Shown: one piece after another, positions 7,484 to 14,377 of the stretch
How the letters are laid out: each line of letters starts with the position of its first letter
How positions within the stretch are numbered: position 1 is the stretch's first letter
Source of the DNA: Flavobacteriales bacterium UBA1986
GTDB lineage: Bacteria; Bacteroidota; Bacteroidia; Flavobacteriales_G; Salibacteraceae
Length of the DNA: 57,714 nucleotides
NCBI GenBank assembly: GCA_002336245.1
Contig: DDDG01000022.1
Span: 1 to 57,714 of the forward strand
Direction of reading: 5' to 3'
The notes under the pieces: model-generated
What the model was told of the DNA's origin: nothing
The model's input: the letters and a program-made list of their open reading frames with translations, nothing else
Database searches by the model: none
Translations under genes and position numbers: made by a program

Positions 7484-8326
7484 TTAGCTCTTGAACATTG
7501 TCAAAAGCAGAGAAATCTTGTCCTTCAATTCTTTTCTATGAACGATGAAATCGAGGAAACCATGTTCGAGCAAGAACTCCGAAGTCTGAAAACCATCAGG
7601 TAAATCTTTCCCAATCGTTTCCTTGATTATTCTTGGACCAGCAAAACCAATAAGTGCATTGGGCTCTGCAATATTCACATCACCAAGCATTGCATAGCTT
7701 GCCGTTACTCCACCAGTGGTTGGATCTGTGAGCAATGAGATGTAAGGCAGCTGAGCTTTCGCCAATAAGGTGAGCTTCGCAGAGGTTTTCGCCATCTGCA
7801 TCAAGCTAAAGCCAGCTTCCATCATACGAGCACCACCAGATTTGGAGATGATCATAAAAGGCATTTTCTCTTTCAGGCAATGATCGATGGCGCGACTGAT
7901 CTTCTCCCCCACAACAGAACCCATGGAACCTCCAATGAACCGAAAATCCATGCAGGCAATCATCAAATCTTGACCATTAACTTTTCCGTGTGCTGTGCGC
8001 GCGGCATCGTTTAAGCCAGTAGATTTTTTACTCGACACCAATCGATCGCTGTACTTTTTAGTGTCTTGAAAACGCAAGGGATCTCCTGCCTTCATAGATC
8101 GATTGAGCTCTTTGTACTTGCCCTCATCAAAAAGAATATGAAAGTATTCTTCAGAACCAATTCGAACATGGAAATCGTCTTCAGGGCTCACGTAGAGATT
8201 CTCCCTCAGTTGCTCTGTATCAACAATCTTCCCGGTCGGAGTTTTGTACCACAGACCCTCGGGAGTCTCTTTCTTCTCCTCAGTGGGGGTGATGATTCCT
8301 TTTTTCTCGCGCTTAAACCAAGCCAT
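7484..8326 (-). CDS. accD: Acetyl-CoA carboxylase carboxyltransferase beta subunit, zinc-ribbon cysteines lost
   Basis: 280 aa. It pairs with AccA to carboxylate acetyl-CoA for fatty acid synthesis. The crotonase-like core is intact: MACMDF-type strand (IACMDFRFIGGSMGSVVGEKI), SKSGGARMMEAGFSLMQM, LTDPTTGGVTASYAMLGD and GFAGPRIIKETIG. At the N-terminus the frame of the usual zinc ribbon is recognisable (EGLWYK..., ENLYV.PEDDFHVRI), but the positions of the four cysteines are T29, G32, S47 and D50, so zinc cannot bind there. I recall similar cysteine-free forms from other flavobacteria. It lies 18 bases downstream of fbaB. Confidence 0.95.
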   Translation of the reverse strand: MAWFKREKKGIITPTEEKKETPEGLWYKTPTGKIVDTEQLRENLYVSPEDDFHVRIGSEEYFHILFDEGKYKELNRSMKAGDPLRFQDTKKYSDRLVSSKKSTGLNDAARTAHGKVNGQDLMIACMDFRFIGGSMGSVVGEKISRAIDHCLKEKMPFMIISKSGGARMMEAGFSLMQMAKTSAKLTLLAKAQLPYISLLTDPTTGGVTASYAMLGDVNIAEPNALIGFAGPRIIKETIGKDLPDGFQTSEFLLEHGFLDFIVHRKELKDKISLLLTMFKS

Positions 8327-8344
8327 ACAATAAGGTTGTGTTTA

Positions 8345-9406
8345 TTAGGCTAAAGTGACCTGATCTTCCAAATATACGTCCTGAACTGACTGAATCAATT
8401 TAACTCCATCGTTCATTGGTTTTTGGAAAGCTTTTCTTCCTAAAATAAGCCCATGTCCACCAGCTCGTTTGTTGATTACCGCAGTTTCAACTGCATCTGC
8501 TAAATCAGATTCTCCTGAAGAGGCTCCACCAGAATTAATGAGACCAATTTTACCCATGTAGCAGTTTGCCACTTGGTAACGGCATAAGTCGATTGGATGA
8601 TCCGTGGTCAGTTGGCTGTAAACTTTTGGGTCAGTTTTCCCAAAATTGAGAGCTGTATAACCTCCATTGTTTGTCGGAAGCTTCTGCTTTATAATATCTG
8701 CTTGAATTGTTACTCCCAAATGATTTGCTTGAGAAGTAAGATCCGCAGATGTATGGTAATCCACTCCATCTTTCTTGAAACCATCATTCCTAGTGTAACA
8801 CCAAAGAATGGTAGCCATTCCTAATTCGTGAGCCAATTCAAAGGCTTCGGCGATCTCTACAATCTGACGCTCTGAGTTTTCCGAACCGAAGTAAATCGTG
8901 GCACCAATGGCAGCTGCACCAAGATTCCAAGCTTCTGTTACACTTCCAAATTGGATTTGATTGTAAGTGGTAGGAAGGCTCAACAATTCGTTGTGATTGA
9001 TCTTTACAACAAATGGAATTTTGTGGGCGTATTTTCTTGACGAAGAAGCTAAAACACCAAAGGTCGAAGCGACTGCATTGCAACCAGCTTCAATGGCCAA
9101 CTCAACAATATTGTCGGGGTTGAAATAAATGGGGTTCGGAGCAAATGAAGCACCCGCGGAGTGCTCAATTCCTTGATCAACAGGAAGGATGGATAAATAT
9201 CCCGTTCCACCCAACCGACCATGATCGTATAAAGTAGCGAGACTTCTTAAGGTTTGCACACTACGATTGCTGTTAATGAAAGCTTCCGAAACAAAGTCTG
9301 CACCGGGTGCCATTAGACTTGAAGTCGGAAAACCTGTGCTTTTATGAGTGAGCAAATCGTTGGCTTTACTGCCAAGGAGATGTTCGATTCGAGATAGTGT
9401 ACTCAT
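8345..9406 (-). CDS. fbaB: Class I fructose-bisphosphate aldolase (FbaB/DhnA type)
   Basis: 353 aa. It is very close to E. coli FbaB over its whole length: GRLGGTGYLSILPVDQGIEHSAGASFAPNP, NIVELAIEAGCNAVASTFGVLA, the DIIKQK segment holding the Schiff-base lysine, CYMGKIGLINSGGASSG and INKRAGGHGLILGRKAF all align. It cleaves or forms fructose 1,6-bisphosphate without a metal ion. It leads the fbaB-accD-rpsO-pnp-rpoD run. A -7 box lies at 9438-9445. Confidence 0.95.
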   Translation of the reverse strand: MSTLSRIEHLLGSKANDLLTHKSTGFPTSSLMAPGADFVSEAFINSNRSVQTLRSLATLYDHGRLGGTGYLSILPVDQGIEHSAGASFAPNPIYFNPDNIVELAIEAGCNAVASTFGVLASSSRKYAHKIPFVVKINHNELLSLPTTYNQIQFGSVTEAWNLGAAAIGATIYFGSENSERQIVEIAEAFELAHELGMATILWCYTRNDGFKKDGVDYHTSADLTSQANHLGVTIQADIIKQKLPTNNGGYTALNFGKTDPKVYSQLTTDHPIDLCRYQVANCYMGKIGLINSGGASSGESDLADAVETAVINKRAGGHGLILGRKAFQKPMNDGVKLIQSVQDVYLEDQVTLA

Positions 9407-9437
9407 GAAATATTTTTTGTTCGTATTGAGTGGGCGT

Positions 9438-9445
9438 CAAAAGTA
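9438..9445 (-). promoter_or_regulatory. -7 box of the fbaB promoter
   Basis: TACTTTTG on the minus strand fits TAnnTTTG, 31 bases ahead of the fbaB ATG. No good -33 box is visible. Confidence 0.45.
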
Positions 9446-9472
9446 ATAAAATGCCCTTGTGGTTCTTTTAAC

Positions 9473-10681
9473 CTAAACGTCCTGATCGAACCTTTCAGCA
9501 TATACTTTGAGTCCTTCCTTTAGGCATGTGATTGCTGCAAGAAGAGAGGTCTTCGTCAGCACATAAGCCAAGCGCACTTGATTTTTTCCAGCGTCGGGTG
9601 CTGAATAGAATCCACTTGCTGGCGCCATCATAACAGTTTGATTTTCGTAGGAGAAATCTTCCAACATCCATCGACAAAAATCTTCGGCATCGTCAACTGG
9701 CAATTCGGCAATGCAGTAAAACGCTCCACTCGGTTTCGGACAATAAACACCGTCAATCTCATTAAGACCTGCAACCAAAGCATCTCTGCGTGCCCAGTAA
9801 CGTGAAATCACCTCTTCAAAATAAGAGTCTGGTGTATCTAAGGCTGCCTCACTGGCAACTTGCCCCAAACTTGGCGGACTCAGTCTAGATTGAGCGAACT
9901 TCATGGCAGTGCTCATCAACTCTGCGTTTTTACTGATCAAGGCTCCGATCCTCGCACCACACATGCTGTAGCGTTTCGAAACTGAGTCGATCATTACAAT
10001 ATTGTCTTCAAGACCTTTCAGATTTAATACAGAAAAATGCTCTTTTCCATCGTAACAGAACTCCCTATAAACCTCATCAGAAAATAGGTAAAGGTCATGC
10101 TTCCTCGCCAATTCTCCGAGCTGTTGAATCTCTTCCTTGGTGTACAAATATCCAGTTGGGTTACCTGGGTTACACACCAGAATACCTTTTGTTTTTTCGT
10201 TGATTTCTGCTTCAAATGAAGCTACAGAAGGAAGTGCAAAGCCAGAACGGATTCCGGAAACGATTGGCTTTATAACAACAGCAGCAGCGGTGGTGAACCC
10301 ATTGTAATTCGCGTAATAAGGTTCCGGAACAATCAGCTCATCGCCTTCGTCAAAGCAGGACATAAAAGCAAAAAGCAAAGCTTCACTTCCACCTGTGGTT
10401 ATTAGGATGTCTTCATATTGCACATCCAACTCCAGCTTCCTATAGTATTGAGCCAATTTTATTCGATAGCTTTCGTTGCCGGCGGAGTGAGTGTAGGCAA
10501 CTACTTTATCTGCATAGTTGTGAACCGCCTCAAGTGCAACATCCGGAGTATTGATGTCAGGCTGCCCAATATTTAAGTAATAGACCTTCCTTCCAGCACG
10601 TTCAGCTTTTTCAGCATAAGGAACAAGCTTTCGAATGGGCGATGCAGGCATCGCCTTACCTTTTTGAGATAGACTAGGCAT
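9473..10681 (-). CDS. PLP-dependent class I aminotransferase
   Basis: 402 aa, fold type I. Visible landmarks are YLNIGQPDINTPD, the TGGSEALLFAF cofactor-phosphate site, VCNPGNPTGYLYTKEE, FSDEVYREFCYDG, the Schiff-base lysine in SVSKRYSMCGARIG, and the carboxylate-binding arginine in NQVRLAYVL. The amino acid substrate cannot be read from sequence; aspartate-like or aromatic are both possible. It is transcribed from its own -7 box (10701-10708), which follows the terminator of the DUF1573 gene. Confidence 0.9.
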   Translation of the reverse strand: MPSLSQKGKAMPASPIRKLVPYAEKAERAGRKVYYLNIGQPDINTPDVALEAVHNYADKVVAYTHSAGNESYRIKLAQYYRKLELDVQYEDILITTGGSEALLFAFMSCFDEGDELIVPEPYYANYNGFTTAAAVVIKPIVSGIRSGFALPSVASFEAEINEKTKGILVCNPGNPTGYLYTKEEIQQLGELARKHDLYLFSDEVYREFCYDGKEHFSVLNLKGLEDNIVMIDSVSKRYSMCGARIGALISKNAELMSTAMKFAQSRLSPPSLGQVASEAALDTPDSYFEEVISRYWARRDALVAGLNEIDGVYCPKPSGAFYCIAELPVDDAEDFCRWMLEDFSYENQTVMMAPASGFYSAPDAGKNQVRLAYVLTKTSLLAAITCLKEGLKVYAERFDQDV

Positions 10682-10700
10682 GGGCTAAATATTAGGAAGG

Positions 10701-10708
10701 CAAATGTA
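10701..10708 (-). promoter_or_regulatory. -7 box of the aminotransferase promoter
   Basis: TACATTTG on the minus strand, 19 bases before the ATG. It lies immediately beyond the T-run of the preceding terminator (10721-10756), so termination and re-initiation are packed into about 50 bases. Confidence 0.55.
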
Positions 10709-10718
10709 GTTTTAATCC

Positions 10719-10756
10719 AAAAAAAAAGCCCCCATCCATAATTGGATAGAGGCTTT
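10719..10756 (-). terminator. Rho-independent terminator after DUF1573 gene
   Basis: On the minus strand AAAGCCTCTATCC, a six-base loop and GGATGGGGGCTTT form a hairpin with a few mismatches, followed by nine T. It starts about 20 bases beyond the stop of the DUF1573 gene. Confidence 0.8.
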
Positions 10757-10775
10757 AAATATTATTCGCTCGTAA

Positions 10776-11228
10776 TTAGTTGTTAATTGGAGCTCCTGGC
10801 GTTGCTTCTTTAACCGGAAGAACAGCTGGGGCAACATCTTTAGCTGTGATGTTCCCTTTGATTCGAAGAACCTTTGTCGGCTCATTTCCAGCATTCGAAG
10901 TGATCGTAACTGATTTATTGATTGGACCAATGCGGTTTGAGTCGTACTTCACTTTAATCGATGAAGTCTCTCCCGGCTTAATTGGTTGCTTTGGCCAGCT
11001 TGGAACTGTACATCCACAGCTACCTCTAGCATTCGAGATGATCAATGGCTCTGAACCCGTGTTGGTAAACATGAACTCAGTAGATGCATTCCCACCCTGA
11101 GTTAAAGTTCCAAAGTCGTGAATGTCTTTTTCAAATTCAACATCCGGTCCTGTATTTAAAGCTTGTTGTGCTTGTACACCGAAGATTGAGGCTCCGATGA
11201 AAGCAAAAGATAAAAGGAGATTTTTCAT
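10776..11228 (-). CDS. DUF1573-domain secreted protein
   Basis: 150 aa. A signal peptide (MKNLLLSFAFIGASIFGVQAQQ) is followed by one DUF1573 (ASH/MSP-like immunoglobulin-fold) domain: HDFGTLTQGG, FMFTNTGSEPLIISNARGSCGCTVPSWP, then GPINKSVTITSNAG. The SCGCT motif is the family hallmark. The tail is rich in Ala, Pro and Val. Its function is unknown; the domain is very common in exported Bacteroidota proteins. It has a strong promoter of its own and a terminator. Confidence 0.9.
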   Translation of the reverse strand: MKNLLLSFAFIGASIFGVQAQQALNTGPDVEFEKDIHDFGTLTQGGNASTEFMFTNTGSEPLIISNARGSCGCTVPSWPKQPIKPGETSSIKVKYDSNRIGPINKSVTITSNAGNEPTKVLRIKGNITAKDVAPAVLPVKEATPGAPINN

Positions 11229-11251
11229 AGTCTTTCAATAATTTCTTGGAA

Positions 11252-11281
11252 CAAATATATTCTTGGAATCAGGCTTACAAA
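11252..11281 (-). promoter_or_regulatory. Consensus -33/-7 promoter of the DUF1573 gene
   Basis: The best promoter in the window. On the minus strand TTTG (11278-11281) is separated by 18 bases from TATATTTG (11252-11259), matching the Bacteroidetes TTTG / TAnnTTTG pattern. The -7 box ends 23 bases before the ATG. Confidence 0.75.
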
Positions 11282-11306
11282 TATGGCTTAACAAAACAAT
11301 AACAGC

Positions 11307-11669
11307 TCAAATAAAATTGATTCGAATGCTGAGCTTTTGTTCACCCGATTTATCGTTGCTGCGAATGGAAACAAACTTCATCACATCACCTTTTGTTCCA
11401 CTCTTCACATAACCCTTAAACTCACCAGCTTCTTTTGGAAGCAGTTCCTCAGGAAAAGAAGAAACCTTCACGCATGAGCAGTTTGGGTCAATTTCCGAAA
11501 TGCGCAACTTGGCGTTTCCTTCGTTTTTAACATTCACTTTCCATTGCTTAGAGCTGTTGATTTTCACTTGACCCAAATCGAGGTAATATCTTTCCAATTT
11601 CAACTTTGGAACGTCCTGAGCCGTGGCAACAAAAGAACTCAAGGCAATGAAGAGGAGCATCAATCTCAT
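11307..11669 (-). CDS. Second DUF1573-like secreted protein
   Basis: 120 aa. A signal peptide (MRLMLLFIALSSFVATAQ) leads into a short DUF1573-type domain: YYLDLGQVKINSSKQWKVNVKNEGNAKLRISEIDPNCSCVKV, in which NCSCVKV replaces the usual SCGCT. The start is the ATG at 11669, which overlaps the bshB1 stop as ATGA, so translation is probably coupled to bshB1. An earlier in-frame start at 11711 would lie wholly inside bshB1. Its role is unknown. Confidence 0.8.
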   Translation of the reverse strand: MRLMLLFIALSSFVATAQDVPKLKLERYYLDLGQVKINSSKQWKVNVKNEGNAKLRISEIDPNCSCVKVSSFPEELLPKEAGEFKGYVKSGTKGDVMKFVSIRSNDKSGEQKLSIRINFI

Positions 11670-12385
11670 GTCAGATCTAAAAGATTTTCCACTCCAATAG
11701 GACGTTCGCAAGTAAAGCCCTCAGCATATCGAACATTAATCAATCGTCCATAATGCAGGGCGCGCGCATCGATGTTCTCCAAAAATGATTTTGAGCTTAT
11801 TGGGCTTTCTGGCTCCTCTGAATTGGGGTCGTAAAACTGCGTCGCGTAAGCCTTGACACTTTCCATTCTCTTCTCCCAGAAACTGGTAACATCCACCACA
11901 AAATCAGGCTCGATGTAGCGATCTTGAACGGAACGATAAACCACCTTAGGCCGCCAGACCTCTTGACCTATACCTTCCCATGAAGTAACAACCTTCCGCA
12001 AGCCCGAAAGAAAACAAGCCCTACTCACCAAGTCGCCACCACGCGCATGGTCGGGATGACGATCCCATTCTGCATTGGCAATAACGATCTGTGGTTGATG
12101 TCGACGGATTTGCTCCACTACTTTAAGCAGGCTGACTTCGTTGATTTCGAAAAAGCCATCGGCCAAGCCAAGGTTCGTCCTGTGCTTCACCCCCATGACA
12201 TCTGCCCCTAGTCGAGCTTCTTTCTCTCTGATTTCTGCAGAGCCTCTTGTCCCCAACTCTCCTCTCGTGAGGTCGACTATAGCCACTTGAGAGCCCGATT
12301 GAACTTGCTTTAAAATGGTTCCTGAATAGGCCAATTCAACATCGTCGGGGTGAGCTCCGATGGCAAGAATGTCAACTTTTTCCAT
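11666..12385 (-). CDS. bshB1: Bacillithiol biosynthesis deacetylase BshB1
   Basis: 239 aa, LmbE/PIG-L-type zinc deacetylase. It removes the acetyl group from GlcNAc-malate during synthesis of the thiol bacillithiol. The zinc-site motifs are AIGAHPDDVELAYSGT near the N-terminus and the downstream HPDHARGGDLV; the TRGELGTRGS segment and C-terminal YAEGFTCERPIGVENLL are characteristic of BshB1 rather than of other PIG-L proteins. It is transcribed away from ccmB from an overlapping divergent promoter region and is followed by a coupled DUF1573 gene. Confidence 0.93.
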   Translation of the reverse strand: MEKVDILAIGAHPDDVELAYSGTILKQVQSGSQVAIVDLTRGELGTRGSAEIREKEARLGADVMGVKHRTNLGLADGFFEINEVSLLKVVEQIRRHQPQIVIANAEWDRHPDHARGGDLVSRACFLSGLRKVVTSWEGIGQEVWRPKVVYRSVQDRYIEPDFVVDVTSFWEKRMESVKAYATQFYDPNSEEPESPISSKSFLENIDARALHYGRLINVRYAEGFTCERPIGVENLLDLT

Positions 12386-12402
12386 GTTCTTAACTCTGCT
12401 GC

Positions 12403-12418
12403 TACATTTGCAAAGGTA
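12403..12418. promoter_or_regulatory. Back-to-back divergent -7 boxes for ccmB and bshB1
   Basis: TACATTTG on the plus strand (12403-12410) is followed without a gap by the reverse complement of TACCTTTG (12411-12418). Each fits TAnnTTTG. They predict start points near 12416 for ccmB (ATG 12432) and near 12405 for bshB1 (ATG 12385), so the two polymerase sites overlap and could not be occupied together. Confidence 0.6.
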
Positions 12419-12431
12419 GTAGACGAGAAGT

Positions 12432-13097
12432 ATGGGAAAGTTGATTCAGGAAAGTCTTACAATGTTCAATTGGGATTTGAAGCGCGAGTGGAAAGAGAAG
12501 AACTCGATTGGCTCCATGCTCATCTTTCTACTTTCAACTCTCATGGTGGTCTACTTCGCCTTGGGAACTCAACTCCGTCCGGGAATTTGGACTGCCCTCT
12601 ATTGGATCGTCCTGCTGTTTGGCACTTCAGGAATTGTACTTAGAAGTTTTGCCAGCGAATCGAAAGCCAAGATGCTTGGAATTTATACGATGATTCATCC
12701 CAATGCTTTCATTCTCGCGCGCATCCTCTTCAATGGCGTAAACAGCCTTATCCTATCACTGCTTGCCGCTTTCTTTTTTCTCTTTTTCTACCAACTGGAA
12801 ATCGCATCCCCAAGTACATTCATTTTGGCAAGCGTGCTGGGAACACTCACCATGACCAGCCTACTAACCTTCATAACTGCATTATCCTACCGAGCGAAGA
12901 ACCCACACATTCTCTCTGTCATTTTGGCCTTTCCAATCAGCATTCCAATACTCCTTTCTGCCATTCAGTTAAGTATGATTTCAACGGGACAAGTAGGCCT
13001 CGTATCGAGCCTGAACCTAGTGTCCGTTTTAGTAGCACTTCTAGTACTTGTGGTGGTCCTTTCCCTTCTCTTATTTCCGTACCTTTGGCGCGATTAA
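12432..13097 (+). CDS. ccmB: Cytochrome c maturation protein CcmB
   Basis: 221 aa, six predicted membrane segments. CcmB is the membrane part of the CcmAB transporter-like complex that releases holo-CcmE from CcmC in type I cytochrome c maturation. The N-terminal KREWKEKNS stretch ahead of the first membrane helix is the usual CcmB beginning, and FGTSGIVLRSFASESKA and NAFILARILFNGVNSL agree with the family. It heads a run of ccmC, ccmD, ccmE and ccmF. The ATPase CcmA is not in this cluster and must lie elsewhere if the system is complete. Confidence 0.85.
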   Translation: MGKLIQESLTMFNWDLKREWKEKNSIGSMLIFLLSTLMVVYFALGTQLRPGIWTALYWIVLLFGTSGIVLRSFASESKAKMLGIYTMIHPNAFILARILFNGVNSLILSLLAAFFFLFFYQLEIASPSTFILASVLGTLTMTSLLTFITALSYRAKNPHILSVILAFPISIPILLSAIQLSMISTGQVGLVSSLNLVSVLVALLVLVVVLSLLLFPYLWRD

Positions 13098-13109
13098 TTT
13101 GGCCTGTTG

Positions 13110-13769
13110 ATGAAAGGAATGTGGTGGAAAATTTTGGGTGTATTTTTAGTGCTTTACGCCATTGTTGGCGGCCTGCTCATTGAGGTTCCTAGGCTCCCCA
13201 TACTCAACGAAACCATTCGCAATCTTTACTTTCATGTAACCATGTGGTTCAGTATGATCATACTTCTTACGGCCTCCCTAGTTCACAGCATTCAATACCT
13301 ATCTAGTGGATCTCTCGAACGGGACACTCGTGCCACCGAAACGGCTTCGGTTGGAATCTTGCTCGGATTGCTGGGCGTTATTACAGGATCCTTGTGGGCG
13401 AAATTCACTTGGGGTGCATATTGGGTGAACGACCCGAAATTGAATGGTGCGGCCATCACGATTCTAATTTACCTAGCCTACAACATTCTTAGAGGCTCAC
13501 TCGAAGACCCGAAAAAACGTGCACGAATTTCAGCAGTGTACAACATCTTCGCCTACGTCCTACTAATCGTTTTTCTCATTATCCTTCCACGAGTCACTGA
13601 CTCCTTGCATCCGGGAAATGGCGGAAACCCAGCATTCAGCACCTACGACCTCGACAACAATATGCGCCTTGTATTCTACCCCGCCATCATCGGCTGGTCA
13701 TTGATTGGCTTCTGGATGGTAAATTTGAGGCGACGTTTGTTTTTATTAGAATCTAAAGACGATGATTAG
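13110..13769 (+). CDS. ccmC: Cytochrome c maturation heme-handling protein CcmC
   Basis: 219 aa with six predicted membrane helices. The tryptophan-rich periplasmic motif of the heme-handling family is visible as GSLWAKFTWGAYWVNDPKL, and conserved histidines lie in NLYFHVTMW and RVTDSLHPGNGG. CcmC loads heme onto CcmE. The ATG at 13110 is used; a TTG directly precedes it. The stop overlaps the start of the CcmD-like gene by eight bases. Confidence 0.93.
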   Translation: MKGMWWKILGVFLVLYAIVGGLLIEVPRLPILNETIRNLYFHVTMWFSMIILLTASLVHSIQYLSSGSLERDTRATETASVGILLGLLGVITGSLWAKFTWGAYWVNDPKLNGAAITILIYLAYNILRGSLEDPKKRARISAVYNIFAYVLLIVFLIILPRVTDSLHPGNGGNPAFSTYDLDNNMRLVFYPAIIGWSLIGFWMVNLRRRLFLLESKDDD

Positions 13770-13968
13770 ACGAATTCTTGCAGCATTCTTATTACTCTTG
13801 AGCCTTCCAACCTTCGCTCAAGACCAAGTGCCGATGGCCGACTTGATGCGCTCCTCTGGAAAAATTTATGTTGTGGTAGGCGTATTGGTGATCATTTTCG
13901 TAGGAATCGTTGTTTACCTATGGAGTCTAGACAAACGCTTGACCAAAATGGAAAAGCAATCGAAGTAA
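13762..13968 (+). CDS. CcmD-family small membrane protein
   Basis: 68 aa. An N-terminal signal-like segment (IRRILAAFLLLLSLPTFAQD) is followed by a short loop, one membrane helix (IYVVVGVLVIIFVGIVVYLWSL) and a basic tail. The tail pattern YLWSLDKRLTKME resembles CcmD, which holds CcmC and CcmE together during heme transfer. The extra N-terminal signal sequence is seen in the Bacteroidota version. Position between ccmC and ccmE supports the call. Confidence 0.8.
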   Translation: MIRRILAAFLLLLSLPTFAQDQVPMADLMRSSGKIYVVVGVLVIIFVGIVVYLWSLDKRLTKMEKQSK

Positions 13969-13971
13969 ACT

Positions 13972-14370
13972 ATGAAGAAACTTCACATCGTAGGAATCGT
14001 CGTTATCGCCGTAGCCATTGGAGCAATCATAAGCTCCTTGAGCGACTCCAGCACCTACGCGAATTTTGAAGAAGCCTTTGCCACTCCCGAATCTGAGTTC
14101 CACGTTGTTGGAACCCTGAACCGAGACAAAGCAAGCGTGTACGAACCAGAGGTCAATCCAGACCTATTTACATTTTATATGGTAGACCGAGAGGGCGAGG
14201 AACGTCAGGTCGATTTACTAAAAAGCAAACCGCAGGATTTTGAACGTTCAGAACAAATCGTTTTGATCGGCCAAGCAAAAGGGGAAGTCTTCCGGGCCAC
14301 CGATATACTGCTCAAATGCCCATCCAAATACAACGACGGAAACCCCGAAGAGACGGGAAAAGAATCTTAA
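13972..14370 (+). CDS. ccmE: Cytochrome c maturation heme chaperone CcmE, CxxxY type
   Basis: 132 aa. One N-terminal membrane helix anchors an OB-fold domain (EFHVVGTLNRDKASVYEP, LFTFYMVDREGEERQV, QIVLIGQAKGEVFRATDILLKCPSKY). In the classical protein heme is bound covalently by the histidine of an HxxxY motif; here that position is Cys116 with Tyr120 (CPSKY). CxxxY forms of CcmE are known from some deltaproteobacteria and archaea. Translation follows the ccmD-like gene after three bases. Confidence 0.92.
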   Translation: MKKLHIVGIVVIAVAIGAIISSLSDSSTYANFEEAFATPESEFHVVGTLNRDKASVYEPEVNPDLFTFYMVDREGEERQVDLLKSKPQDFERSEQIVLIGQAKGEVFRATDILLKCPSKYNDGNPEETGKES

Positions 14371-14377
14371 GAGCAGA

